From: Intoshia linei | Taxonomy: Eukaryota > Orthonectida > Rhopaluridae | Length of the DNA stretch: 64,000 nt | NCBI GenBank assembly: GCA_001642005.1 | Contig: LWCA01000040.1 | Location: forward strand, 1-64,000 | Direction: 5' to 3' | Part shown: positions 47,242 to 59,799 of the stretch, piece after piece | Numbering within the stretch: the first letter of the stretch is position 1 | Layout: each line of letters opens with the position of its first letter | Notes under the pieces: generated by a model | What the model saw: only the letters and a program-made list of their open reading frames with translations | What the model was told of the DNA's origin: nothing | Databases searched by the model: none | Program-made: the position numbers and the translations under genes

Positions 47242-47328
47242 ATGTTATTGACAAAGTTGTGTACACAAATATATAAATGTACATTGAGCAAATAATATTA
47301 AATTTTAAAATTTTATTATATATAATTT

Positions 47329-50300
47329 CTATTCAATTTTAATTTGGTCAAATTCCTTGTTAAATTCATAACACGTTTTAAGCCACACACTTTTGAATTT
47401 TTTCAATAATTCCACTTTAATTTTATCTTTTTCTAGTCCATTTTCAAAAATTCCACTGGAATCAGTAGAATCAACATTATCAGCACTTTTAAAATCTGTA
47501 GATTTTTGAAATTGATCCAAGTTTATCCAATTTTCAGAATCTTTAGAGTCATTTTTCAATTTATTCATAATTGAATCGGTAATAGTTTGCTAAATTAAAA
47601 TAATTTTAAATTATAAAAAAATACACCTTTTCCTTTAAATTTTTAATAACGTTTTGTTGATAATAAAATTGCTTTTTCCAATTTTCCACATTTTTACAAC
47701 TTTCTTGTAGTATTGTAGATAATTTAGCTTTCGAATTTATTGCCAATTGAAATTGATTTTGCCATTTTTCCGCATTTGTACTGCTAGAATAGAGAAAGTA
47801 AATCATATATAATAAAAAGAATTTGGAATATAAATATATCAAATTTGGAAACAAAAAAAACACATCATATTATTATTCAACTTTTTCCAGCATTCTTCCT
47901 GTAAATTTTTATCAACTTTTAGCGACTCTATATCAAGAAACACTGCATTACGCCATATACAGATATGGTTGAAATATAAATATAAAGATTTAAAAAAAGT
48001 TAAATCTTACTAGAAAATATTTTATGAATATTATAAAATTTTCTAATTGTCATCTACCTACCGTGAAGTCCAATCGAAACTCCAATTTAACTTTTTATAA
48101 AGTGGATATAACAATGTCCAAGAACAATTTACCTTTCAAATAAAGCAATTTTTAGTTTATCTATATCTTTCTTCAAGTTTCTATTTTCTATTATCAACTG
48201 TTCAATGTTAGGTGTAGGTAGAGAAATTGATTTTGCTTTTTTTTTAAAGGTAGAGTTATAGCAATCCTATATAAAATAATTTATTAACAAAAACAAAAAA
48301 TTTTCTTAGTTCTTAAAACTATTTTGCCACGTCACGTATTTTAAAATAATACGGTATCTTTAAATGTCATTTTGGGGTAAATCCCTGTTATAGAAAAAAT
48401 TTATATCGTGTATTTAGGGTCTTTTTCTCTATAATGTTAATTTCATAATATTTGGTGAAATTTGTGTTGAATAAACTCCGTTTCGGGTAAATTTTTATAA
48501 TTTAAATTTAGGATTTATAAGTTTGGAATGTATTATTGTTGGAATTAAAAAATATTCAGATATCGGAACCCAATATTCATAAAAAAATATAATATAGAAA
48601 TTGACATACAGTAATTCAATTTTTTTATATTAACAATTTTAAAATACATACTGAACACGATTTTGATTGTATTTTTACATTTTCATTTTCATTATCTGAT
48701 TCAAATACGTTTATGTACATTTTTTCTTTACATTCTTCAAAATTTGAAACAAACTATACGTTTATAAAATAATAGCATTACTACAATGTAGTATACAATA
48801 ATGTGAATAACATTTTCATGGTCAATTTTTTATTTTAGGATTTTCTATAAACACAGTTCAAATTTTACGTAAATCATAGCATAAAAAAAGTTAAATTTTA
48901 TTGAAGCTAAAACAAGGGTATTCATCCTCGTGATGAAATATAAGTTTTTATAGAAAAAATATCATTGTGACAATCAAATGTATTTTAATATAAATTATAA
49001 ATTCTAGCAGATTAAATCATTTAAAAATTGTCTCTAAAATAACGGTTCTTGAAATACAGAACTTTTTTCACTACAAAAAATATTGATATTTTAGGTTTTT
49101 GACAGCGATATATAACGATGTGAGCGGTATATTGTTCAAACTTTAGAAACGATACCCCATGGTTTTTTTTAACAGTTGATAGGTAAGACTGTGTGCAAAT
49201 TGAATATTTTCAAAATGTTCATATGATGGAAAGGTGCACTTTTGATATGAAAATTCGTTCACACCCCTAATATATATAGTAAAATGTATACCAAATAAAA
49301 AATAATGAATAACAAAGTGCTTTTATGACCGTGAAGGCGTCACTTTAAGGTTTTTAAACGGAAATTATTTTTTTGCATGTTAACTGGACATAATTGTATT
49401 ATCTGCCATTTTTTTTAAAATTCTAGTACTTCTTTCATTTTTATTTTAGAATTTATTTTATTTTAAAAAAAATTAATTTAATTGTCGTGTTGACCATGAA
49501 GGACTCAATTTCTGAAAATAAAACTTGCGATAAAACATTACTCTCGAAAAACTGTATTAGAAATTGTGTTATTTTAATTATATGCTTCTTAATTTGTTAA
49601 CTAAACGGTAACACACATTATTATCTACATTATTTAATGTGTATATAACTTCATTATATTATTATTAATAACATATGATAAAACATTCATTGTATTAAGG
49701 TTTTTTAATTTCTGGGTTTTTATTGTATTCACAATTGGGATTTTTGATCCGTAAGATGTGAGTTTGGGAGGTTGAAATTTATCTTATTATATGTCTCGGA
49801 AAAAACTGTAATTGAAATGTTACTTTATAAAATTCTAAGACTGGTAGTTATTTCAATAAACGATAACACAAACAAATATTGCATAGTATATTATAATATG
49901 CTATGATTATATAAGTACACACACAAACAAAAATCGCGTATCATATTATATAAGTAAGGACAAGCTGTATCTATGGTACAACATTCATTGTATTGTACAT
50001 TGTAGTAAGTAAAGGATAATTAATAACGTACCCATTGTACGTACTTCGTAATTATACGTATAAACTGATAATAATACCTTTTAACTTTACCTTATTTATT
50101 GCATTTTCGTGTATAAAGCCTAATCCGAACGTTTTCTCGGAATTAGTCAATTGTATAAATTTTGTCGCTGTTTTACGAATATGAGTTTTTTCATAAATTG
50201 GTAATTTAAAGAATTCCTACAATTAAACAATCACTAAATACTATAATAATATGGATGTTATTTAACTTAGACTTTTTGAATAACCCAACCTAACTTATCT

Positions 50301-51333
50301 GCGACCACTTACTCGGGAACCAGACTAAATTATTTTTAAATTTATAAAAATTGGCGTCTATTTTTCCAAATTCAGTATTTAAAGAAATGACATTTTTTAA
50401 CGTCAAATCTGATTTCTCTTAAATTTAATTTGTGAAATCCAGGAACGTGACGAGGATAGCTAAGTCAAATGACTGCGTTTACTTAAATTAGTAGCCCATT
50501 CTTTTGTCAATGTGTACACTTTACATGTCTTTTTTATTTATTCCCGGTTAGGAATAACGTCAAAGTATTAAATATTGTAAAATATATGTATTTATAAAAC
50601 TAAGAGGTTATAATTTTAAAAAAGTCAATTCTATGATATTTTTTTCGTGAGATAATTTTGTTTACATGTTAAAATATAATTTTCAAGTTTTATAACAGTT
50701 AAAAAAGTTGAAACCTAATACAATTATAAAATTAATTGGACTAAAAATTATACTTTTAAAAATATCTAATTATTCGCTTGAATGTACGTTTTTACTAAAA
50801 ATAAAGCTATAATTTGTATTTTCCCTGCAGTAAAAATTTAAATTTCAAATATAATTTCATTTGTTATTGATACAATTGTATAAAAAGAATTGTATAATAA
50901 GTATCTTACATGATACATTTAATGATATTCACATATCAATGATACACTTATGATAAGTCTTATCACGACTGTAATAAACTAGCTACTCAAATCAAAGTAA
51001 ATATTTTAATTCAGTTAATTTTTTACTCGTGAGAATACATTCACAATTGAATTTATCCAATATTAAAATAATTCCATCGACTGGAAATAAAAATTAAATG
51101 TACACATCACATATATATAAAATTTCTATACAAACATTTTGATTGCAGTAATAATTTACATATTCAAAACAAAAAATGTAAATAATACTTCATTTCCATT
51201 ATGAGCAAAAATGTAAAAATTTCCTTCATGTTGATCAATTGACACCAATAATGGTTTGTCTTGTAATGGCACCCACTTTTTCTTATTATCGGCGTCAATA
51301 CAATATAATTGACATTCAAATGTAGTCAAATCG
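47329..51333 (-). CDS. Homer-like scaffold protein (EVH1 plus coiled coil), first exon not found
   Basis: Six exons in phase give 308 codons: 51333-51189, 50216-50091, 48753-48652, 48266-48133, 47783-47627, 47589-47329. The first two encode an EVH1/WH1 domain: CQLYCIDADNKKKWVPL, then VSIDQ, then KLPIYEKTHIRKTATKF and TFGLGFIHENAIN. The GLGF and the K-T-x-x-KF spacing fit Homer better than Ena/VASP, which reads GLNF. The third exon continues the helix (FVSNFEECKEKM). The rest is Glu/Lys/Asn-rich with heptad-like coiled-coil segments (IENRNLKKDIDKLKIALFE; KWQNQFQLAI). Homer proteins bind PPxxF-type ligands and tetramerise to link receptors with calcium stores. The first exon, coding only a few residues in vertebrate Homer, must end in phase 2 and was not identified. 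An intron holds a Helitron. Confidence 0.8.
49290..49960 (-). mobile_element. Helitron-like element in a Homer intron
   Basis: The minus-strand start is TC at 49960 ('TCCTTACTTATATAATATG'). A second, partial start-like segment lies at about 49860-49915 ('acacaaacaaatattgcata'), suggesting a nested or duplicated 5' end. Family modules ('gaccgtgaaggcgtcac', 'gtaagatgtgagtttggga') follow. The 3' end was not seen. Confidence 0.55.
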
Positions 51334-51925
51334 CTAAAAATTAAGAATATGTCCCTGAAAGTTTTAACTTTATAATAATGTTACGTCATTTCACATAAAA
51401 TATCAAATTTTGTGGTTTAATAGTCATAAATGGTAAATTTGTTACACTAATGACTATGACAATTTAATAAGAGAGATTTTACGTCATAAAACAATACAAT
51501 ACAGGTGGTGCGTGGCTATTGACACACTTTTTGTTTATAATAAATATTCTGATATTGTGCACTATTGATTACAAAAGTTATTTCAAGGGAAATTTATTTA
51601 ATAGATAAGCTCAATTGGGAATTTGAAATTACTCATCCGTGGTAATTAAATAATTGTTGTATCGTTAACTACTCAAATTTAATATCGACTATAAAACATT
51701 TGATATATGGGAACAAATTTTTGAGTCAACGTTAGTAGAGAAAGCGAAATTGAATTTCCTAACAATTCCATGACAAAAATCAATATTTCATTGACAACCC
51801 GGATTTGGGATAAAATTGAATTACTCGTCATATTTTATCAAATTTTAATTAATTTTCATTTATGATTCTAAATTTGTATATTGTAAAGCACGAATTGTAA
51901 ATTTAATTGCAAATTCAATATTAAA

Positions 51926-54900
51926 ATGAACCAGGATTTTAATCAATTTATAAGGTACTAAACGTTTTTGAATTTGCATTATTTTTTAGTACTCCAATTG
52001 TGAATCCAAATATAAATACTATTGGCTCAGTCGATTCCAATAAAAAAAAAGAATTATCGCCTTCTGGAAAAGAAAAAATGGCTAGGTTTAAAATTTCAAT
52101 ATTTTTAATCATTTTAATTTTCATTCAAATTAACTTTTGCCGTGAGAATCACTATCTAAATTTTATTTTAACATTGTTGCAGTAAAAATATTCCTAGTAT
52201 TCTTTCAATATCCAGTATTTTCTCTACAATTCGCTAATCCATTATGTGAATTTCTCCATGGGGACACATTTATTTTGTTAACGGGACGAAGGCTAGTGTG
52301 TTGCAAACCTACCATGCTCGATCCCCATCTTACCGTAAATAAATAGAATATAAATAAGTTATTTGGCTAACCCTAGAACCTCTCAATGGGTCTGAACTTG
52401 ATATGACGTTTAAAAAATATACATTTTTTCAACTGATCAATGTACAAAAATGATGATAAATTACTCGAGGATACTGGGTACAGCAGGTTCGACTTTAAAC
52501 ATAGTGGTTTCATGTGTGTTTCTATGGTTACACTTAGCTAATTTTCCTACTGTGCCAAAAGTATGTAAAGTGTCAACATCGGCTAACTATAGAGAGAATA
52601 CTGTAGTATTTTTGATTTATTTATTATCATTATACTTATTCCACCAGGAGAAAATTTTATTCTATTTTATTGTAATTTGATATTATCGTTTTTCCCTTAT
52701 GTTTGATATTACAGAATTTTTATTTTTATTTTCGTCTTATTTTCTGTTGTAATTATACTCATTACAGGGGTTCCCACAATTTTTTCATAGGGGACGGAAA
52801 TAAATTATAAAATTTATTTCAGACCATTAAGGATAAGTTACTAAGCAACATTAAAAAATTGAATAAAAAACGTAATAAATTGACTTTTAATTAGAAAAAT
52901 GTTTACGGACTGGTCCGGGACCGGTATTTGGGAAACACTGCCCCATTATATAGTTTAAATTTTAGAGAAAGTCATTGCGAAATTGAGCGTCGTAGACGTA
53001 GTAAAATGGCTACTTATGTCAATGAACTTTGTGAAATGGTTCCTGCTTGTGCCAGTCTTTCCAGAAAACCAGACAAACTAACCATACTTAGACTTGCTGT
53101 TTCGCACATGAAAAATTTTTCAGGTTTAGTTCATTATTTTCATGCATCTTTTAAATTAATTCCAATCATAATCTATGTTTTACTATAATTAATAACTAAA
53201 AAATATAGGTGCTTCAAATATAAGAACTGATGGATCTTATAAACCGTCCTTTTTAACTGATGAAGAATTGAAACATCTTATTTTGGAGGTATGATTTTAA
53301 ATTTAATTTTATCTAACACTACAAAATATAGGCATCGAGTGGATTTTTGTTTTGTGTGGAATTGCCTCTCGGAAAGATAATTTATTGTTCAGACAATATT
53401 TACTATGTTCTTGGTGTTTATGAGGTAATTTTCTGATTACATTTTTGTGTATAGTACAGTATGCGCAACCTTTCCATCAATTCAGCCATCATTCCGCAAA
53501 GCTACTTTACTGATAGATACTACGGCATCACAAAATTTAATTTAAAATTGAGAAAGTTTAAATCCATTTGGATAAAAATATTTCCCTGACTTTGAAGTAA
53601 AATGATATATTGCATTATAATAGCATGGATTGCATACGGCCGCACATAAAACATCTAAGGAAGTAAGGCCACAGGTTGTGCACCCCTGGTATAGTGGTTC
53701 TCAAAGTTTGAACATAAGATTGAAATTTATAAAAAAATCTAATCGCAGACGTTTGTAAAATAATTAAAAATGTAAGATTCTAAATTACAACTTGTAATGC
53801 AATGTAAATTGTACAAGTAATATATAATCAATATTTTTTCGATGAAATGTATTGCCATTTTGTAATTTTTAAAAATTATGCATTTTTTTAGACCGACTGG
53901 ACAAATTCGTCAATTTTTGATCTTATACATTCTGAAGATGTTCACAAAGTCAAAACTGAACTTTCTACGTCGGATACAAATTTATCTAATAACAGAGTTT
54001 TAGATGTAAAAAGTAATTATATTTATAAAAATAATTGCATTCCAATTTAGCTGGAACCCTTAAAAAGGAACAAAATTCAAGTAAATTACTTTAAGTTAAA
54101 TAGTCTTTGCCTAACCCTATTTGAGTTATTTATGTTTTTATTTATTATTATTATTATTATTATATTATTTTTATTTTAGTTATGTAATCTCATTAAATTA
54201 ATGATTAATTTGTTTATTTTATAATGATATCATAATTTTATAATTAATTAATTATAAGTTATGATTTATTTATTAAGACATTCATTTATTATAATTTTAT
54301 TTTGAATTGATTTGTTTAGACTCACCCAAACAATGTGTAGGAAGTAGACGCTCATTTATTTGCCGTATGAAAAGAGGTGAAAAAATGGATCAAAGTGTAG
54401 AAAATGTACAAAATTTTTATGATAATGAAAAATACTCTATTGTTCATACCAGCGGTATTATTCGCAAATTACCAAGTTCACTGGTTGACTCAAACCAGAA
54501 AGATGAAAAAATTATTTGTTATATTGCTATTGGTCGTATTGAACCGGTATCATCACCAGTCGGTGCTAATATAAACAATAAATCTGAATTTATCACAAGG
54601 CACTCAGCTGAAAATATCATAACTATGGCTGATCCAAGGTTTTCATATTAGTATTTATTTACAATTTGGGTATATTTAACCCAACGGTTCCAAATGCACA
54701 GTACCCATGCGGACCATTATCACTACTTAGTAATTTAATGTTTAACTAAGTCTTAATTAATTTCTTAGTCTAAGAACGTAAAATGTGCTGTAGTGATAAT
54801 ATTTTGTAACTTTAAAATTTAATCTTTGAAATAAAACTTAATGTGAAATTAACGGTCCATGGAAAAACTTTTGGAACCCGATTTGCTCGAATTTGAAATT

Positions 54901-56179
54901 CTCATTTATCCGTTATATTTTAAAGATACTTTTTTACCATATTTTCAAGGGGTTTTAGAGAGATTTTTTTTGTAGTAAATTTTAAAGAGTTTTTTAAGAA
55001 AATAATTTAATGTTAATTTAATTCATTTAGTATTTCTTAAAAACAAAAAATTTGATTTAATGAATGATTCTACAATTTAAAAATAAAAAATTGTATTCAC
55101 ACGTTTGGGATCCATTACTTTTAAATATTCATTATAGTTAATAATAGCATTTTTATATAAAAATATTTCACTTATTTTGTAGATATTTTTGTAAGATTTT
55201 ATTTTTTGGTAGAATTAAAAAATCAGCCCTCTGCAGATCTAACTGATGTTTGTACGAAGTACAAAACAGATAAATTAGTATTTTGATGAACGAAATTTTT
55301 TAGTTTTATTTATTTTTTAGTTTTATTTATTTTTTACAGATGTGTTTCTATAACTGGCTACTCTGTTGAAGAATTGTTGTCACAAAACCTTGTAAATTTT
55401 GTATATGAACCAGAACAACCTATTGTTAGTCAAAAATTTTATGAAGGTATTTGAAAATTTAATTTAATCTAACTTTAATAATGTTGTTTATTAAATTAAA
55501 TTTTGTTATTTCTAGTATTGCTTGAACTTGGGAAACCCATCAAATTTTCTTATCATTTTTTAGCTAAAAATGGTACTTACTTGATGCTACATACAACGGC
55601 GTATGCATTTATGAATCCAGTCAGTAGAGAATTTCAATTTATTGTGGCACAACATTCTATTCTTCCAGTGTAAATTAACTTATTTATATGATGACATGTT
55701 TTTTAAGGTTTAACAACTGCAATTCCGTCATTGACAATCGAATTCGTTCAGTAGCAGTAAATAACAAATTTCATAGAGTACCCAGTGTGCCCTATCTAGG
55801 TAAATATTTATTTTTAATATAATGTCATGTATTTCAGACAAAACGTTTAATCAAGAAGTGTCATATTTGCCTCAAAAAGGACCCTACTCATATTTTTATG
55901 ATTCAAACGACAAGCAGGGTGTTTATGTAATTTTTCATTTCTTTTTCGTAAATATGTTGTATTAGTCAAGTGAATATTACCAAGGATATCCTATAAATTC
56001 TCAAACCACGGACTGCCCTTGCGACGATAAAAACGCCAACAAACATTGTGCATATTCCAGTAGTTATAGCCAAATGAATATGGACTCTACAAGTGGTGGT
56101 ATTTCTTTTAAAAAGTACGACAGAATTCCTGGTAAAATAACGTTATAATAATTTATATTTGTTTTTAGATAGTACATGA
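51926..56179 (+). CDS. ARNT: ARNT (aryl hydrocarbon receptor nuclear translocator), bHLH-PAS factor
   Basis: Thirteen exons in phase give 504 residues: 51926-51954, 51990-52085, 52966-53123, 53209-53288, 53332-53424, 53892-54012, 54320-54638, 55340-55446, 55516-55669, 55708-55799, 55838-55926, 55966-56131, 56169-56179. b[17 protein letters not shown], then [19 protein letters not shown], which is ARNT-like (BMAL has KLDKLTVLRMAV). [106 protein letters not shown] is the shared nuclear partner of AHR, HIF-alpha and SIM-type proteins and binds E-box-like sites. The region after PAS-B is only about 120 residues, shorter than in vertebrate ARNT (about 790 residues), and has no obvious transactivation domain. 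A hAT MITE is in intron 2. The gene diverges from Homer on the other strand. Confidence 0.95.
52765..52940. mobile_element. hAT-type MITE, short family, in ARNT intron 2
   Basis: Ends 'caggggttcccaca' and 'tttgggaaacactg'; the flanks ACTCATTA (52757-52764) and CCCCATTA (52941-52948) agree at 6 of 8 positions. The 176-bp interior is shared with 34133-34359, 57118-57296 and 61654-61808. It ends only 25 bp before the bHLH exon. Confidence 0.75.
53440..53695. repeat. possible short non-autonomous element in an ARNT intron
   Basis: The left part 'acagtatgcgcaacctttcc' and the right part 'caggttgtgcacccctggta' are loosely inverted, and the right motif recurs at about 46088-46105 ('aggttggccacccctgc'). 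This suggests a repeat with inverted ends but I could not fix a target duplication. Confidence 0.35.
55150..55278 (+). mobile_element. 3' end of a Helitron-like element in an ARNT intron
   Basis: 'gatgtttgtacgaagtacaa' forms the family hairpin and is followed by an end reading TTAG (55275-55278) instead of CTAG, then host T. Upstream text 'ggtagaattaaaaaatcagc' matches other copies. Confidence 0.5.
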
Positions 56180-56215
56180 TGTTACACGCTGTAGATTGTT
56201 TGTTTTTAATGTTTA

Positions 56216-56221
56216 AATAAA
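56216..56221 (+). promoter_or_regulatory. AATAAA polyadenylation signal for ARNT
   Basis: AATAAA lies 37 bp after the ARNT stop codon and only 50 bp before the ATG of the next gene. Position and sequence fit a 3' end signal, although chance AATAAA is common in such AT-rich DNA. Confidence 0.4.
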
Positions 56222-56226
56222 ATGTA

Positions 56227-56240
56227 TTGCAAATTGGTAG
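56227..56240 (+). promoter_or_regulatory. unpaired 3' splice acceptor upstream of the ENTH gene ATG
   Basis: 'tgcaaattggtag' ends at about 56240, 32 nt before the ATG at 56272 and after the ARNT poly(A) signal. With a stop-to-ATG distance of only 92 bp, it could be a trans-splice acceptor. It is weaker than the two similar sites at 31474 and 47225 because it lacks a pyrimidine run. Confidence 0.25.
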
Positions 56241-56271
56241 TTTATTAATATATTTACTCGCTTTATGTACA

Positions 56272-59200
56272 ATGTCTGCACGTAGACTGATAAACTTTAT
56301 ACAAGATTATTCTAAAGAAGAGGCACGGGTTATTGAAATGACTACTAGTGATCCAAATAAAAAAATGAGTGCTGGAGATATTGAAGAGGTGGTTAGAGTT
56401 TGCCGAAATGAAGAAGTTAGTATAGACATCATGATGATTATTGATAAGAGGCTAAAGGTATCTTTATTTACAGGAATAAGTTATAACTAATTTTATTTAA
56501 TACGTTAAGACTGTCGCATTTATATGTCATTTATAATTTTGTTTTGATGCTAATCTCACAAGAAACCGTAGATTTACTATATACAGATTGAGCGATATCT
56601 TCAAAATTTTCATTAATGTCTCAGTTTTCTATATAAGAGCTATTATCTAGCAAACAAATTATTTAAATGACCTACAGGAAAGGGTAGCAAATAATTATAA
56701 TTACAGATAAACTTAAATTGTTATCTGTACTATTTTACATAGAAGTAAATACTAAAACAAATTTACATTTAAAATTTTTGATATAAAATTTAATTTTTTT
56801 CATCGTTGGTAGTTTTAAATGCAAATGAATATTTTAGTTTCAGGTCAATGTCATAAAAATAAGCATTAGTTATAGCGATAATACTATTATAATTGAAGGT
56901 TTCAGACCAGATATAATTATAGTTACGCAATATATCTACATTACCAACTAAGTTTGGGAAATAAATTCGATAATTTTTATTAACATTTAAAACTTTATTA
57001 GATTATATTAATTGTGTATTATTTTTAGAAGATTAATAAATTATTAAATTCATTTAACGAAATTTAATGAATATACAAAAACTTCATAAATCTATGTAGG
57101 TTAATTATACGATAAGGCAGCGTTTCCCAAATGCTGGTTTGCCGAAATAATTTTAAAAAAAATAATTAATTACAAGTCAATTTATTACGTTTTTGATCAA
57201 ATTTTTTTAATGTTGCCTAGTAATATCGATTTTACGGCCTGCGATAATTTTATAATTTATTACCGGTGCGCCGTGAAAAAATTGTGGAAATCCCTGCGAT
57301 AAGACTAAGCATTATACCTTATGCATATGTATATGGAAATATTTATTTAACAATAAATTATTAGTAATAATAATAATTTTTAATAATAATAAAAATTTTT
57401 TAACATAGCATACGGTTAGGAAACATTTGGATATACTACACAGAGCATCTTTTGCGAATTTTCATTTTTTTAAGGAAATATTTTCAGTGGCCTCGAGATT
57501 GGTAAGTTCGGCTGTGCATATAGATAAACCATGCAAAATTTTTAATAAACATTATATTAACATGTAAATAACCTACCAGTAATGAATAATTTTAGAGCAA
57601 AGGAAAAAAATGGCTTAATGTAGTACGAGGATTGAAACTTTTGTATTATTTAATCTTACACGCAAATCCTCTTATCCATGATCACTATGCAAATAATCTA
57701 TACAAAATTCAAAATTTAATAAATTTTAACCACATGTATTCCAATGTAGACATTGGAAATCAGGTTAGAACCTGGGCTAGCAAGATAATTTTAATAATTA
57801 CTGATAAAAAAAGGGAAGAAAAGGAATATATCAAATCAAAACAATATATTCATGCAAATGTAAATAATTTTATACTATAAACTTATACACTTTGTACAAT
57901 AATTAAAATTTTTAGAATGAAATGAGGCATACCCAATCAAATCACCATAATTCACAGGTTGATATTAATTATAAAACTAAAAATAGAACCCAATCATTAA
58001 ATTCAAATTTGAACGAATCAACAATAAATCAAGTGACTCACATGTACAATAACAATAATTCAAAATATCCTCAAATTAATAAGGTATAAATATATCATTT
58101 TACGTTAATATTAGCAAACTATAATTCAGAGTGTAAAGAGAACAAGATCTATTGATACCAAATTTAATTCATATATTGAAAGTAATGGTGCTAAAAAACA
58201 ATCAGATAATTCCATTTATGACCTACCCTATGATTTAGATGTACAACAACGAAACATTCACAAAATTCCAAATAATGAAGAATCTATTTTTGATATTGAA
58301 GCACAACAGCTAAATATGCACACGGAAGCCTCCCAATTAATTCAAAGAATCGATGAGGTACTATACTTAACCTTAATTAGTGTCAATGTAATGAAATTTT
58401 AAACTTAATTGTTTCTACTTGGTTTATAAAATATCATTTTTTTAAACTTTAAAGTGTATGTTTATTTATACATAATTTTATATTATAACTATTAATAGTT
58501 ACACTGCTATGTACTCCATACCAACAGCAGCTAACTCTTCCTAGGGTTCAGCTATTTGTAAAAATACAATCTTGGGTTTTGGTTGTAAAAATCCTATTTT
58601 TTGAAGTTACCATTTATTATAATGTTTATGATTTATAAAATTTTAGGACATGTTTCATTTTTAAACATAGGGTAATTTTATGGTTTTGACCATGAAGGTG
58701 TGCGTTTATGAGATTGAGATTTACGAAAATGTTAATGATTTTAAAACGCTTCACAGAATGTATGTTTTATTACATTTTTGAGATAATTTTATTTTTAAAC
58801 AAAAGGGCAAATTGGGTTTTTGACATTGAAGGACTCAAATTAAAAAATAGATATAAACACGCCCTGAGAAACACTGTATTAGACATTGAGTATTTTGAAA
58901 TTTTGCGACTGTCAATTATTTAAATAAACGGAACATTCAATTTCATAAAGCTTAATAATTTTTTTAGGAGCAAAGATTTAATAATGGTAAAGTTTATTAA
59001 TATAAAATATAAAAAAAAATTATAAAACCTTAACAATCCAATTAGATTCTATGATAGAAGCACCAAAATTGGTCAGGAAAACAATATCGGAAAGTGATAA
59101 TTATGAAAAATTGCCCGAAATTTACGATGTGTATGAAGAAGACTATAACCAACGAAATGAACGTATCAATTCATTCCATGAAACACTACCTGAAATGGAA

Positions 59201-59698
59201 AATGAATATGTTAAAGATTATAAGGACGAGATAAGAAGTTATAGTTCAGTCAATGAAATTTTACCTGAAATAAACAATGTACATCAAGATTATATTGATA
59301 AAAGTGAAAATCAAAGTGACGATTTTTCTAGTGAAATAGAAAATGTATACTGTAAAAATGAAGAAATGAAAAATAAAAATAATGATTCATTAAATAAAAA
59401 ATTACCTAATGTAGACACTACTCGTGACGATGAAAATAACGATTCCGTAAATGAAGAATTACCAAAAATAGACAATGTACATGAATATGAACAAGAGTAT
59501 TATCAAGAAAGTGAAGATAATGAAAAAAATGAAAATAATCAACCCGATCCAACACTTTATTCAACTTTGGATGATAATATTGATGAAATAAAGAAATGTA
59601 AAAATTTTGAAAAACCTCCATCCAGTATAGAATCATCACGATATTCTATCGAGACTTTAGAATCAATGGAAAACGAATTATCAATCCTACCAAAATAG
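56272..59698 (+). CDS. ENTH-domain (epsin-like) protein with acidic C-terminus
   Basis: Six exons in phase give 505 residues: 56272-56457, 57596-57859, 57916-58083, 58130-58357, 58968-58986, 59046-59698. The N-terminal 150 residues match the ENTH fold: ARRLINFIQDYSKEEARVIE, then SDPNKKMSAGDIEEV, IMMIIDKRL, then GKKWLNVVRGLKLLYYLI and VDIGNQVRTWASKI, corresponding to the epsin W-R-YKAL-LLEYLI and VREKA landmarks. Epsins bind phosphoinositides and clathrin adaptors. The rest is Asn/Ser/Glu-rich without ubiquitin-interacting, DPW or NPF motifs that I can see. The last exon has four degenerate repeats of the type 'S-x-N-E-x-LP-E/K-I-x-N-V'. Start chosen at MSARRL because ENTH begins there. The gene starts 92 bp after ARNT and converges on the XRN1-like gene with about 100 bp between stops. 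Confidence 0.85.
57118..57296. mobile_element. hAT-type MITE, short family, in the ENTH gene
   Basis: Ends 'cagcgtttcccaaatg' and 'gtggaaatccctg'; flanks CGATAAGG (57110-57117) and CGATAAGA (57297-57304), 7 of 8 identical. It is in the opposite orientation to the copies at 34133 and 52765. In the first intron of the ENTH gene. Confidence 0.8.
58490..58930 (-). repeat. degraded Helitron-like copy in the ENTH gene
   Basis: It begins with 'cactgctatgtactccatac' and 'cagctaactcttcctaggg', related to the family's CTAG-side sequence, and continues with 'gaccatgaaggtgtgc' and 'cgccctgagaaacactgtat'. Ends are not preserved. The frame at 58708-58923 runs through this repeat. Confidence 0.5.
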
Positions 59699-59799
59699 CC
59701 AAGTAATAAATCAAATCGTTCTTCAGATTCCAATTCTTATACTACTAAAGGCAATGATAAATATAAATATGCAAAATTTTACTAAAACTTGTCAGTACA

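Noticed and set aside
47890-47945. Possible Homer exon (reads ESLKVDKNLQEECWKK)
   Set aside because: No acceptor gives the phase required by the neighbouring exons; the exons at 48266 and 47783 join directly in phase. It could be an alternative or lost exon.
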